Source: JAATFS01 sp037145635 (GTDB lineage Bacteria > Pseudomonadota > Gammaproteobacteria > Xanthomonadales > Xanthomonadaceae). Taken from it: 64,000 nucleotides of DNA. The translations under genes and the position numbers were made by a program. Positions 37,869 to 47,512 of the stretch are shown one piece after another (position 1 is the stretch's first letter; each line of letters begins with the position of its first letter). The stretch is from positions 62,001 through 126,000 of the forward strand of contig JBBCXB010000003.1 of NCBI GenBank assembly GCA_037145635.1, written 5' to 3'. The notes under the pieces were generated by a model. It searched no databases and had not been told where the DNA came from. It saw only the letters and a program-made list of their open reading frames with translations.

Positions 37869-39209
37869 TCAGAACTTGTAGTTGACCGAGGCGGCCAGCA
37901 CGTCGCCGGTCACATCGTACGAACCGGTCAGGGTGCTGTTGGTGGCCGAGACCAGGTCGATGGTCGGGTCCTTGGTGAACAGGTGCGTGTAGCCGAAGTT
38001 GAACTCGGTACGCTCCGACGGCATCCAGCTCGCGCCCAGCGAGACCCACTTGCGGCTCGCGTCGGGCACGCGCACGTCGCGGTGCTCGGACGTGGTCGGG
38101 GTCTGGTCGTAGGCCAGGCCGCCGCGCAGGGTGACGGTGTCGCTCAGGCGGTAGTCGGCACCGATCGAGGCGAACGTGGTGTCGCGGTAGGAGAAGTCGA
38201 GCACGCTGTTGGGCTGGTTGGACGCGAAGTCCACCGTGACCTGGTCGAACTTGCTCCAGGCGGTACGGCTGACGTCGGCCATCACCGACCACTGCTCGTT
38301 GACCTTGTGGGTGAAGCTGACCGTCGCGCTGGCCGGCAGGCGCACCGTGGCGCGGCCGCTGGTGTCGACGAAGGTGCCCGGCGCGGCGACCGCGAGCACG
38401 GCGGCGGCGTTGCCCGGCACGGTGAAGTCGGCGCTGCCGTCGGTGATCTTGTGGTCCACGCGCGAACGGTAGGTCAGGCCGATGTTGGTGCCGTCCACCG
38501 GGGTGAACAGGCCGCCGACGGTGAAGCCGACCTCGGTGCTGTCGCCCTTGATGCGCGAATAGCCGTCGGCGCTGCCCGGAGCGAAGCCCGGCACGCGGCT
38601 GGCGGCGAGGATGGAGCCGAAGTCGATGGCGTTGGACAGGTCGATGTCCAGGCGCTCGGCGAACACCGAGGCACCGAACGACACGTACGGGTTGACGTCG
38701 TAGGAGAACGCCAGGCCGGCGTCGATCGCCTGCAGCTCGGTCTTGACGCCGTTGTAGCGGCCGACCCAGTCGCGGTCGTATTCGGTCTTGAAGCCGAACG
38801 GCACGGTCAGCGACGCACCGAAGTGCATGTTGTTGTTCTCGCCGAACGGCAGGTGGAAGTATGCGGCCGGGACCGGGGCGATCATGCCGGCGTCGCCGCC
38901 GTTGCCGCCCGAGATCGCGGTGCCGGTGGCGTAGTTGCCGCCTTCGCCGCGGTACTTGGCCGAGAAGCTGATGGCGCTCACGTCGAACTGGAACTGGCGG
39001 CCGTCGAGCAGGCGCATCGCGGCCGGGTTGACGGCGACCACCGAGGCGTCGCCGGGCGCGCTGGCCGAGCCGGCGAAGGCGCGGCCCAGGCCCTGGGCGC
39101 TGTTTTCCTTGAGCTGGAAGGCCGCGCCGTGGGCCTGGCCGAATGCCAGCACGCCGGCGATGCCGACGGCGAGGGCGGAAACGCGGCTGAGGGTGGAAAT
39201 GGTAGACAT
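37869..39209 (-). CDS. OmpP1/FadL-family outer membrane protein
   Basis: A 446-residue outer membrane protein. After the signal peptide (ending FGQAHGA) the mature protein starts AAFQLKENSAQGLGRAFAGS, the FadL-type N-terminal hatch, followed by VVAVNPAAMRLLDGRQFQFD. The rest is an antiparallel barrel ending in AASVNYKF. The family lets long-chain fatty acids and other hydrophobic compounds through the outer membrane. The ATG at 39209 has a GGAGAG ribosome binding site. Its terminator is just downstream. Confidence 0.93.
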   Translation of the reverse strand: MSTISTLSRVSALAVGIAGVLAFGQAHGAAFQLKENSAQGLGRAFAGSASAPGDASVVAVNPAAMRLLDGRQFQFDVSAISFSAKYRGEGGNYATGTAISGGNGGDAGMIAPVPAAYFHLPFGENNNMHFGASLTVPFGFKTEYDRDWVGRYNGVKTELQAIDAGLAFSYDVNPYVSFGASVFAERLDIDLSNAIDFGSILAASRVPGFAPGSADGYSRIKGDSTEVGFTVGGLFTPVDGTNIGLTYRSRVDHKITDGSADFTVPGNAAAVLAVAAPGTFVDTSGRATVRLPASATVSFTHKVNEQWSVMADVSRTAWSKFDQVTVDFASNQPNSVLDFSYRDTTFASIGADYRLSDTVTLRGGLAYDQTPTTSEHRDVRVPDASRKWVSLGASWMPSERTEFNFGYTHLFTKDPTIDLVSATNSTLTGSYDVTGDVLAASVNYKF

Positions 39210-39428
39210 GGTGTGGTGCTCTCCGGTAAAGACTTCGTTGGTCCAAGAACGCGCCTGCACCCCATCGCGCCCGAAGGCCGACGGCGGTGCGCCGGAGACC
39301 CCTCCCGACATACGACGCCGTATGCAGTATACCCACCCGGGTTAACCAAACAATAACGTATGGCGGCGGGCGGGTGGCTGCAGGTTGGGGATGTGTTCAG
39401 GCCGGTGAAATCGTTATTGTGCCACCCC

Positions 39429-40121
39429 ATGTTCGTGTCCATCCCCTCCCGCAAGAAGATTTCCGCCCGCTGGGCCGTACCGCTGCTGTTCGCGGCCCTG
39501 TGGCTGGCGTTCCTGTGGTCGATCAGCCAGCCGGGCGAGGCCCGCAACACGCTGTGGCTGGACTGGGGCGCGCTGTCCAGCGGCGTGGCCAACCTCGCCG
39601 ACTGGTGGGCGACGATGCAGGACGGCAGCGTGCTGCGGCTGTTCACCGCGCTGTTCCTGCATGCGGACTGGTCGCATCTGCTGGGCAACCTGGTGTTCCT
39701 GCTGATCTTCGGCCTGCCGGCCGAGCGCATCCTGGGACCCTGGCGCCTGCTGCTGCTGTTCCTGCTCGGCGGCGCGGCCTCCAACCTGGCCGCGATCTTC
39801 GCGATCGGCACGCCGGACCGGGTGATCATCGGTGCCTCCGGTGCGGTGTCGGCGCTGATCGGCACCTACCTGGCGCTGTTTCCCGGCGCCAAGCTCGGCG
39901 TGGTACTGCCGCTGGGGCTGTTCCTGGAATTCATCCGCGTGCCGGCGCCGCTGCTGATCGGCGCGTGGGCGCTGCTGCAGGTGGTGTTCGCCTACATCGG
40001 CCCGGCGTTCGGCATGGTGGCGTGGTCGGCGCACATCGCCGGCTTCCTGTTCGGCGTCGTCTACGGGCTGTACGTGCGCGCGGCGATCGCGCGGCGGCTG
40101 CGCAAGCGCCACGGGTTCTGA
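39429..40121 (+). CDS. rhomboid-family intramembrane serine protease (second copy)
   Basis: A 230-residue rhomboid with the classical core: FLHADWSHLLGNLVFLLIFG near residue 77, the nucleophile in GASGAVSALIG near residue 140 and the histidine in SAHIAGFLFG near residue 199. It has a short N-terminus and a basic C-terminus, unlike the copy at 7908 with its long tail. It is close to ordinary gammaproteobacterial rhomboids. The ATG at 39429 precedes the first membrane segment. DUF1820 follows after 39 bp. Confidence 0.92.
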   Translation: MFVSIPSRKKISARWAVPLLFAALWLAFLWSISQPGEARNTLWLDWGALSSGVANLADWWATMQDGSVLRLFTALFLHADWSHLLGNLVFLLIFGLPAERILGPWRLLLLFLLGGAASNLAAIFAIGTPDRVIIGASGAVSALIGTYLALFPGAKLGVVLPLGLFLEFIRVPAPLLIGAWALLQVVFAYIGPAFGMVAWSAHIAGFLFGVVYGLYVRAAIARRLRKRHGF

Positions 40122-40160
40122 GCGGCCTGGCGGTCATGTGCGGCGCTTATAATCGCCGGC

Positions 40161-40481
40161 ATGTCCAAGCCCCTCTACAAGGTCACCTTCCTCAATCACG
40201 GCAAGGTGTACGAGCTGTACGCGCACAAGGTCGGCAGCAGCCACCTGTGGGGCTTCAACGAGATCGGCGAACTGGTGTTCGACGTGCACGACGGCGTGGT
40301 GGTCGACCCCACCGAGGAACGGCTGCGCGAGGAGTTCGGCGACACCCGCAGCCTGCACCTGCCGATGCAGAGCATCGTGCGCATCGAGGAGGTCGGGAAG
40401 AAGCGCCAGTCCGCGATCCGCGACGCCGCCACCGGCGAGAAGGTGGTGACGCCGTTCCCGCTGCCGCCGCGGCCGCGCTGA
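40161..40481 (+). CDS. DUF1820 family protein
   Basis: A 106-residue conserved gammaproteobacterial protein, KPLYKVTFLNHGKVYELYA onward, with FVDVHDG-like and MQSIVRIEEV strands, matching DUF1820. No function is established. It ends 4 bp before the dehydrogenase gene, which suggests cotranscription. Confidence 0.85.
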   Translation: MSKPLYKVTFLNHGKVYELYAHKVGSSHLWGFNEIGELVFDVHDGVVVDPTEERLREEFGDTRSLHLPMQSIVRIEEVGKKRQSAIRDAATGEKVVTPFPLPPRPR

Positions 40482-40485
40482 GCCG

Positions 40486-41469
40486 ATGCGCATCCTGATT
40501 CCGGACGACTACCAGGACGCCGTGCGCCACCTGCCGTGCTTCGAACGCCTGCGTGGGCACGAGGTGCAGGTGCTGACCGCGATGGCCACCGATCCGAACG
40601 AATGGGCCGAGCGCCTGATCGAGGCCGAGGCGCTGGTGCTGATCCGCGAGCGCACCCGCGTCGACGCCACCCTGCTGCGGCGGTTGCCGCGGCTGAAGCT
40701 GATCAGCCAGACCGGCAAGGTCGCCGCGCACCTGGACCTGGCCGCCTGTACCGCGCACGGCGTGGCGGTGGCCGAGGGCCGCGGCTCGCCGGTGGCGCCG
40801 GCCGAGCTGACCTGGGCGCTGGTCATGGCGGCCGGGCGGCGCCTGCCCGCCTACCAGCGCGCGCTGCGCGACGGCCGCTGGCAGGCCACCGGCGACGCCG
40901 TGCTCGGGCGCACGCTGCACGGGCGCACGCTGGGCATCTGGAGCTACGGCAGGATCGGCCGCCAGGTGGCGGGCTTCGGGCGCGCGTTCGGCATGCGCGT
41001 GCTGGTCTGGGGCGGCGAGGCCTCGTGCGCGCAGGCCCGCGCCGACGGCTTCGAGATCGCCGCCAGCCGCGAGGCGCTGTTCGCCGACAGCGACGTGCTG
41101 TCGCTGCACCGCCGGCTGGCCGCGGCCACGCGCCATGACGTCACCGCGGCGGACCTGGCGCGGATGCGCCCCGACGCGCTGCTGGTCAACACCAGCCGCG
41201 CCGAACTGATCGCGCCGGGGGCGTTGCTCGCGGCCCTGCAGGCCGGGCGTCCCGGGCAGGCCGCGCTGGACGTGTTCGAGCGCGAGCCGGTACTGGATCC
41301 GCGCGACCCGCTGCTGCTGCATCCGCATGTGCTGGCGACGCCGCACCTGGGCTACGTCGAGCGCGACAGCTACGAGCTTTACTTCGGCGACGCGTTCGAC
41401 AACGTGCTGGCCTTCGCCGCCGGGACGCCGCGCAACCTCGTCAATCCGGCGGTGCTGCCGGCGGGATGA
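40486..41469 (+). CDS. D-2-hydroxyacid dehydrogenase family protein
   Basis: A 327-residue NAD(P)-dependent dehydrogenase. The nucleotide-binding loop reads GIWSYGRIG, with serine where most relatives have glycine in GxGxxG. The catalytic set is present: arginine in NTSRAE, glutamate in FEREP and histidine in ATPHLGYVERDSYELYF. Members reduce 2-keto acids or act on 2-hydroxy acids; the substrate is open. It starts 4 bp after DUF1820. Confidence 0.9.
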   Translation: MRILIPDDYQDAVRHLPCFERLRGHEVQVLTAMATDPNEWAERLIEAEALVLIRERTRVDATLLRRLPRLKLISQTGKVAAHLDLAACTAHGVAVAEGRGSPVAPAELTWALVMAAGRRLPAYQRALRDGRWQATGDAVLGRTLHGRTLGIWSYGRIGRQVAGFGRAFGMRVLVWGGEASCAQARADGFEIAASREALFADSDVLSLHRRLAAATRHDVTAADLARMRPDALLVNTSRAELIAPGALLAALQAGRPGQAALDVFEREPVLDPRDPLLLHPHVLATPHLGYVERDSYELYFGDAFDNVLAFAAGTPRNLVNPAVLPAG

Positions 41470-41546
41470 GGCGGACGGGACCCCGCCCGAGGCGAGGTCC
41501 GGAGGTCCGCGGTGGCCGGCGCAAGCGGACCCGCGCCGGGCCGACG

Positions 41547-43031
41547 TCAGTTCACCGGTTCGACCGGCTCAGCCGGCGCGGTCTTGCCGGCCGGTGCAGG
41601 CGCGGCCGGCGCCGGCGGCTTGGCGGGCGCGGTCTGGGCCGGTGCGGTCGGCTTTGCCGCCGCAGGCACGGGGGGGGCCGGCCTGGCCGGCTTGGCCGGT
41701 GCCGCCGCCTTCCGGGCCGCCGCCGCGCGCGCCACCGAGCCGGGCTGCTTCAGTTCCGCCAGCGCCGAGGCGATCGGGCCGTCGCCCGGCAGGGCATCGC
41801 CGGCGCTGTAGCCTTCGCTGCCCTCCTCGTCCCCGCGCAGGTGGCCCGGCAGGGTCGCCTCGCTGTAGTCGGTCAGGCTCGCCGGCAGGTCGGCGTCGGG
41901 CTTGGTCTCCGGCGTGAGCAGCACTTCGGGCACGATGCCGCTGGCCTGGATCGACTTGCCGCTGGGCGTGTAGTAGCGCGCGGTGGTGAGCTTGACCGAG
42001 TCGCCGTTGTCCAGCGGCAGCACGGTCTGCACCGAGCCCTTGCCGAAGGTGCGGCTGCCGACGATGCGGCCGCGCTTGTTGTCGCGCAGGGCGCCGGCCA
42101 GCACCTCCGAGGCACTGGCCGAACCGGCGTCGACCAGCACCACCAGCGGCGCGCCGTTGAGCAGGTCGCCGGCGGTGGCGTCGAACTTGGCGTCGCTGAT
42201 CGAGATGCGGCCGCGGGTGCTGACGATGTTGCCCTTGTCGAGCAGGTCGTCGGCCACCTGCACCGCCGAGGTCAGCAGGCCGCCGGGATTGCTGCGCAGG
42301 TCCAGCACCAGCCCGCGCAGCTTGCCGCCGGCCTGCTGCTGCAGCTGCTTGAGGTTCTTCTGGAAGTCGGTGCCGGTGTCGGCCTGGAAGGTGCTGATGC
42401 GGATGTAGCCGTAGCCGGGCTCCAGCATCCGGCTGCGCACGCTGGCCACGCGGATGGTCTCGCGCTGCAGGGTGACGTCGAACGGCTTGGCGACCTTGTC
42501 GCGCACGATCGTCAGGGTCAGCTTGCTGCCGGGCTCGCCGCGCAGCGGTTCCATCGCCTGCACGCTGCTGATCGGCTTGCCGTCGATGGCCACGATCAGG
42601 TCGCCGGCGCGGAGGCCCGCGCGCGCGGCCGGGGTGTCGTCGATCGGCGCGATCACCTTCAGCGTGTTGTCCTGCTGCTGCAGCAGTTCCACGCCGATGC
42701 CGTCGTAGGCGCCGCTGGCCTGCTCGTCGAAGGCCTCGGCGTCTTCCTTGTCGAAGTAGGTGCTGTGCGGGTCCAGGTCGGTGAGCAGGCCGCGGATGGC
42801 CGAGTGCATCAACTTCTGGTCGTCGACCGGATCGACGTAGGCCTGCTTGACCGCGTTGTAGACCGCGACGAAGCGACGGATCTCGTCCAGCGGCACCTTG
42901 GAGGTGGCGGACTCGTTGGCGTCCGGGTCGTCGGCCGTCGCCGTGGACGCGGTGGGACTGGCGTTCTGCGACCAGGCCGACGGCGACAGCAGCGCCAGCG
43001 ACAGGGCAACGGACAGGGCGGCTACGCGCAT
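41547..43031 (-). CDS. S41-family C-terminal processing peptidase (CtpA-like)
   Basis: A 494-residue periplasmic serine protease with a signal peptide (ending PSAWSQ). A PDZ domain lies near residues 100-180. The catalytic serine is in DAGSASASE and the lysine in FGKGSVQT (about residues 315 and 340). The C-terminal 60 residues are an alanine/proline-rich, low-complexity tail. Enzymes of this kind trim C-termini of envelope proteins and control peptidoglycan hydrolases. envC lies 90 bp upstream, a pairing conserved in many proteobacteria. Confidence 0.93.
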   Translation of the reverse strand: MRVAALSVALSLALLSPSAWSQNASPTASTATADDPDANESATSKVPLDEIRRFVAVYNAVKQAYVDPVDDQKLMHSAIRGLLTDLDPHSTYFDKEDAEAFDEQASGAYDGIGVELLQQQDNTLKVIAPIDDTPAARAGLRAGDLIVAIDGKPISSVQAMEPLRGEPGSKLTLTIVRDKVAKPFDVTLQRETIRVASVRSRMLEPGYGYIRISTFQADTGTDFQKNLKQLQQQAGGKLRGLVLDLRSNPGGLLTSAVQVADDLLDKGNIVSTRGRISISDAKFDATAGDLLNGAPLVVLVDAGSASASEVLAGALRDNKRGRIVGSRTFGKGSVQTVLPLDNGDSVKLTTARYYTPSGKSIQASGIVPEVLLTPETKPDADLPASLTDYSEATLPGHLRGDEEGSEGYSAGDALPGDGPIASALAELKQPGSVARAAAARKAAAPAKPARPAPPVPAAAKPTAPAQTAPAKPPAPAAPAPAGKTAPAEPVEPVN

Positions 43032-43121
43032 GAAGCACTCCGTGGGGAAGACACCGCCCCGTCGTGCGGGGCTGACCGGATTATGCGCGAAGCGAGGGTA
43101 AACGCGCGTTGAAGCCCCGGC

Positions 43122-44432
43122 TCAGCGCCGCTGCAGCCAGCTGGAGGGATCGACCGGCTGGCCGTTGCGGCGCAGCTCGAAATACAGCCCCGGGGTGCCC
43201 TGGCCGCCGGAGTTGCCGACCTTGGCCACCGCCTCGCCGCGCTTGACCGTGGCACCGGCGTCGCGCAACAGGGTGTCGTTGTGCGCATACAGGCTCATGT
43301 AGCCGTTGCCGTGGTCGACGATCAGGATCATGCCGTAGCCGGTCATCCAGTCGGAGAACACCACGGTGCCGTCGGCCACCGCGGTGATCGGGGTGCCGGC
43401 CGGTGCGCCGATCAGCACGCCGTTGCTGGTGTGGCCATCGGGCAGCGTGCCGCCGAAGCGCGCCAGCAGGTTGCCCGACACCGGCCAGCTGAGTCCGCCG
43501 ACCTTCGGGGCGGCGGCATTGGCGACCACCCTGGGCGGCGTCTTGCCTGGCCTGGCATTGCCACCGCTGCCGCTGCCGCTGCTGCTGCCACGCTTGGCCT
43601 GTGCGGCCGCCTCGGCCGCCGCCTTGCGGGCCGCGGCGCGGCGTTCGGCCTCGGCCCTGGCCGCGGCCGCGCGCAGGCTGGCCAGCAGCCGCTCGAGCGC
43701 CTTGGCATCCTGTCCCAGGGCCTTCTCGCGCTGGCTGCGCTCCTGGTAGCGGCCATCCAGCTCGGCCACGGTCGTGGCCTGCTGCTGGCGGTCCTGCTGC
43801 AGCGAGGACGCTTGCGACTTCTGCTGCTGGCGGGTCTGGTCCAGCGCCTGGCGGCGGTCGGCGATGTCCTTCTCGACCTTCTCCAGCGCCTGCAGCTCGC
43901 GGGTCAGGGCCTGGATGCGCTGCGCGCGCTCGTTCTGCACGTAGCGGTGGTAGGTGAGCACGCGGTTGGCATCGGCCACGGTGTCCTGCGACAGCAGCAA
44001 CTTCAGTGGCGCGTTGCCGCCGACCTGGTAGGCCGCACGCAGCAGGGCCGCCAGCTGCACGCGCTGCTCGGCCAGGCCGCGGCGCATCTGCTCGCGCTGC
44101 TGCTGCAGCGAGCCCAGCGCCTGTTGCTGGCGCCGCAGCGCGGCTTCGGTCTCGCTGAGCGCACGCGAGCTGCGGGCCACCTGTTCGTCGGCCTCGCGCA
44201 GCTTGCGCGAGGCATCGCCGCGCTTGCCCTCCAGCGTGCGGCGTTCCTGGGTGATGGACTTGAGCTCGTTGCGCATCTGCTGCAGCTTGCGTTCGGCCTC
44301 GCGCTGGCTCTGCGCGCCGGCCTGGCCGAGCAGCGTGGAGGCCAGGGCCAGCAGCAGCGCGAGCCGTCCCGCCCGCTGCCGACGACGCCCAGGCGCGGCC
44401 GGCGCCACGATGGGCGGAGCGCAGGGAGGCAT
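43122..44432 (-). CDS. envC: murein hydrolase activator EnvC
   Basis: A 436-residue periplasmic protein. After a signal segment (LALLLALASTLLGQAGA) comes a long coiled coil (about 45-285) and a C-terminal LytM/M23 domain (about 320-436). The LytM site is degenerate: the usual HxxxD reads HTSNGV and no HxH pair with full ligands is kept, apart from LYAHND. EnvC does not cut peptidoglycan itself but activates amidases at division. The ATG at 44432 is chosen; a TTG seven codons upstream is open. Confidence 0.9.
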   Translation of the reverse strand: MPPCAPPIVAPAAPGRRRQRAGRLALLLALASTLLGQAGAQSQREAERKLQQMRNELKSITQERRTLEGKRGDASRKLREADEQVARSSRALSETEAALRRQQQALGSLQQQREQMRRGLAEQRVQLAALLRAAYQVGGNAPLKLLLSQDTVADANRVLTYHRYVQNERAQRIQALTRELQALEKVEKDIADRRQALDQTRQQQKSQASSLQQDRQQQATTVAELDGRYQERSQREKALGQDAKALERLLASLRAAAARAEAERRAAARKAAAEAAAQAKRGSSSGSGSGGNARPGKTPPRVVANAAAPKVGGLSWPVSGNLLARFGGTLPDGHTSNGVLIGAPAGTPITAVADGTVVFSDWMTGYGMILIVDHGNGYMSLYAHNDTLLRDAGATVKRGEAVAKVGNSGGQGTPGLYFELRRNGQPVDPSSWLQRR

Positions 44433-44549
44433 GCAGGGACGGGGTGGGCGCAAGCGAAAGGTCCAGTGACTTCAGGCAGGTGCGGATTGTAGCCAAGCAT
44501 GGTGTGATCGCCGGCAAGCTTACAGCCGCCGCCGGCGGGAGGTTCATCG

Positions 44550-45212
44550 ATGAAGCGTCTGCAACTCGTGCTGGTGCTCGGCGTGGCCCTGGCCACCGGT
44601 CCCGCCTGGGCCGCCGAGGACATCAGCAAGGTCAACGGCCGCATCAGCGCCGAGGCCGGCCGCCAGTACGGCGACCTGGATACGGTCAACGGCGGCATCG
44701 ACGTCGGCGAGCGCGCCCAGGCCGGCAAAGTGGAGACCGTCAACGGCGGCATCCGCATCGGCACGCAGGCACACACCGGCGCCCTGTCCACGGTCAACGG
44801 CGGCATCGACGTGGCCGAGCGGGCGGTGGTCGATGGCGGCATCGAGACGGTCAACGGCAGCGTCATGGTCGAGCGCGGCAGCCAGGTCCGCGGTGGCGTC
44901 GAGACCGTCAACGGCGGCATCGGGCTGGTCGGCACCCAGCTCGGCAAGGGCATCGAGACGGTCAATGGCGACATTACCGTCGGCGTGGGCTCGCACGTGG
45001 CCGGCGGCATCGACGTCCGCAAGCCCAGCTTCAGCCTCTCGTTGAAGCCTGCGCGCAAGCCGCGGGTGATCGTCGGCCCTAACGCGGTGGTCGAGGGTGC
45101 GCTGAACTTCGAGCGCGACGTCACCCTGTACGTGCACCGCACCGCGCGCATCGGCGCGGTCAGCGGCGCGACCCCGCGCAGCTTCGACAGCGAGGCCGCG
45201 CCGAAGGACTGA
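44550..45212 (+). CDS. exported protein with seven VNG repeats (beta-ladder, adhesin-like)
   Basis: A 220-residue protein with a signal peptide (MKRLQLVLVLGVALATGPAW, cut after AWA). VNG recurs at residues 28, 46, 64, 82, 101, 120 and 138, a period of 18-19 residues, mostly as ETVNGGI followed by a hydrophobic strand. The C-terminal part (160-205) continues with VIVGPNAVVEGALNF. This looks like a parallel beta ladder, as in DUF4097/toastrack and bactofilin-like proteins. It is divergent from envC by 117 bp. Function unknown; a surface or periplasmic scaffold is possible. Confidence 0.8.
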   Translation: MKRLQLVLVLGVALATGPAWAAEDISKVNGRISAEAGRQYGDLDTVNGGIDVGERAQAGKVETVNGGIRIGTQAHTGALSTVNGGIDVAERAVVDGGIETVNGSVMVERGSQVRGGVETVNGGIGLVGTQLGKGIETVNGDITVGVGSHVAGGIDVRKPSFSLSLKPARKPRVIVGPNAVVEGALNFERDVTLYVHRTARIGAVSGATPRSFDSEAAPKD

Positions 45213-45498
45213 GCATCGCCGGACGCGTGCGCACGGCCGCGGCGGGGACCTGCGGCGGCCGCTTCCGCCGCGGCTGCCCGCGCGCCGCGGCGGCGGTCCG
45301 TCTACTCGTCCTGTCCCGCTGGCACGTTTGGACCGGCCGGCCGGCCGGCCGCCGATCGTCGCCGCCGCCCGCCCGCCCCGTCGCGCCTGCGGCCCCGGGG
45401 TCGACGCAGGCGCGCGGCACCGGCACCGGCAAGGCCCCGCGCACGGGCCGATTGCCCCTAGAATCGGGAGCTTCTTCGCCGCGAGGAGCGCCCCCCCG

Positions 45499-47232
45499 AT
45501 GTCCCGCAAGATCCTGTTGTGTCTGGCCGCGACGGCCGCACTGGCGGCGTGCAAGCGCGAGCCGGCCCCCGCCGACTCCGCTCCGGCCGCGCCAGCGCCC
45601 GAGGCCGCCGCGGCCGCCCCGGCGAGCAAGCACGCGTTCTCCGCCGACATCACCCCCGACGACTTCGGCGAGCTGGTCAAGACGCTGTCCTCGGACGCGT
45701 TCGAGGGCCGCGGCCCCGGCACCCCCGGCGAAGAGAAGACCGTCACCTACATCCGCGACCAGATGCAGCGCATCGGCCTGCAGCCGGGCAACGGCGACAG
45801 CTGGTTCCAGGACGTGCCGATGGTCGAGACCACCGCCGACCCGCACACCACCCCGCGGCTGGAGTCCGCCGGCAAGACCCGCGACCTGGCGTTCGGCACC
45901 GACATCGTGGTCGGCACCCGCACCGCGCAGCCGGAGGTCAGGGTCGACAACAGCGAGCTGGTGTTCGTCGGCTACGGCGTGGACGCGCCCGAGCAGAAGT
46001 GGAACGACTACGCCGGCCAGGACTGGAAGGGCAAGACGGTGGTGATGTTCGTCAACGACCCCGGCTTCCACACCCACGACGCCAAGCTGTTCGACGGCAC
46101 GCGCATGACCTACTACGGCCGCTGGACCTACAAGTTCGAGGAGGCCGCGCGCAAGGGCGCGGCGGCGGCCCTGATCGTGCACGATAGCGCCGGCGCCAGC
46201 TACGGCTGGGACGTGGTCAAGAACTCCTGGGCCGGCGCGCAGTACGACCTGCCGGCCCAGGACGACCCGGCGCCCCGGCTGCCGGTGCAGGGCTGGCTGT
46301 CGGCCGAGGCGGCGCGGCAGCTGTTCGCCGACGCCGGGCTGGACCTGGACCAGGCCTACAAGGACGCCAGCAAGCGCGGCTTCAAGCCGGTGCCGCTGAA
46401 GGCGAAGTGGTCGGTGGACCTGAAGAGCACCATCGCGCAGAAGCAGTCGCGCAACGTGGTCGGCGTGCTGCCGGGCAGCAGCCGCGCCGACGAGGCGGTG
46501 CTGTACATGGCGCACTGGGACCACCTGGGCAAGCACGACGGCGAGCCCGGCGACAACATCTACAACGGCGCGGTGGACAACGCCACCGGCGTGGCCGGCA
46601 TCCTCGAGATCGCCGACGCGTTCGCGCACCAGGAACCCCGGCCGGCGCGCTCGGTGGTGTTCCTGGCGGTGACGCTGGAGGAGTCGGGCCTGCTCGGTTC
46701 GCAGTACTACGTGGCCCACCCGAGCTTCCCGCTCGACAAGATCGCCGGCGTAATCAACCTCGACGCGATGTCGGTGGCTGGCCGCGCCCGCGACATCACC
46801 GTGGTGGGTTCGGGCAGCTCCGAGCTAGAGGACCTGCTCAAGCCGGTCGCCGCCCGGCAGGGGCGGATCCTGCACGGCGAGGCGTCGCCGCAGAACGGCT
46901 CCTACTTCCGCTCGGACCACTTCAACTTCGCCAAGGCCGGCGTGCCGGCGCTGTACGCCGACGGGGGCGAGGACCTGCGCGAGGGCGGCACCGCGGCCGG
47001 GCGCAAAGCCGCCGAGGCCTACGGCCGCGACCACTACCACGCACCCAGCGACGAGTACGATCCGGCGAGCTGGAAGCTGGACGGGACCGTCGAGGACCTG
47101 CAGGCGGTGTATGGCGTGGGCCAGACCCTGGCGGCCGGCGACCGCTGGCCGAACTGGTATGCGGGCAACCCGTTCAAGGCCGCGCGCGACGCGATGATGG
47201 GCGGCAAGGCCGCGGCGCCGAAGACCCCCTGA
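45499..47232 (+). CDS. M28-family metallopeptidase lipoprotein with PA domain
   Basis: A 577-residue secreted zinc aminopeptidase-like enzyme. The lipobox LAAC (near residue 16) indicates a lipoprotein, followed by an alanine-rich linker. A protease-associated (PA) domain lies near residues 130-290 (GAAAALIVHDSAG). The M28 ligands are all visible: MAHWDHLG, GAVDNATGVAG, LEESGLLGSQYY, NLDAMSV and DHYHAPSDE. It probably removes N-terminal amino acids from peptides. GAGGAG before the ATG is a good ribosome binding site. Confidence 0.92.
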   Translation: MSRKILLCLAATAALAACKREPAPADSAPAAPAPEAAAAAPASKHAFSADITPDDFGELVKTLSSDAFEGRGPGTPGEEKTVTYIRDQMQRIGLQPGNGDSWFQDVPMVETTADPHTTPRLESAGKTRDLAFGTDIVVGTRTAQPEVRVDNSELVFVGYGVDAPEQKWNDYAGQDWKGKTVVMFVNDPGFHTHDAKLFDGTRMTYYGRWTYKFEEAARKGAAAALIVHDSAGASYGWDVVKNSWAGAQYDLPAQDDPAPRLPVQGWLSAEAARQLFADAGLDLDQAYKDASKRGFKPVPLKAKWSVDLKSTIAQKQSRNVVGVLPGSSRADEAVLYMAHWDHLGKHDGEPGDNIYNGAVDNATGVAGILEIADAFAHQEPRPARSVVFLAVTLEESGLLGSQYYVAHPSFPLDKIAGVINLDAMSVAGRARDITVVGSGSSELEDLLKPVAARQGRILHGEASPQNGSYFRSDHFNFAKAGVPALYADGGEDLREGGTAAGRKAAEAYGRDHYHAPSDEYDPASWKLDGTVEDLQAVYGVGQTLAAGDRWPNWYAGNPFKAARDAMMGGKAAAPKTP

Positions 47233-47406
47233 GCGCAGGCGGCCCGCCGGAACCGGCCGCCGCCGTGCGGCGCGGCCGCGCGGTCTTGCCGCCGCGGCGT
47301 AAGCGACGGGCCGGCAAGCCGGTTCCGTGCCGCGGATGTGGAACGGCGCCGCCGCGGACCGCGCCCGCGGCCGCTTCCCAAGGGCGGCACCGCCGGACCG
47401 AAATGC

Positions 47407-47432
47407 ATGAGGCCTCCTGGCGGAGGCCTCAT
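47407..47432. terminator. hairpin between the M28 peptidase and PepSY genes
   Basis: ATGAGGCCTCC and GGAGGCCTCAT form a perfect 11-bp stem with a 4-nt loop (TGGC). The T-content after it is low on either strand (CTCTTGCT on the plus strand). It lies between two convergent genes and may serve both. Confidence 0.6.
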
Positions 47433-47512
47433 CTCTTGCTAGCGGAGCATCGTTCGGTCGCTCCGCGCCGCGGCTTCGGTGCCGGCCGTGGCGGGGACCG
47501 AAGCCGGCGGGG

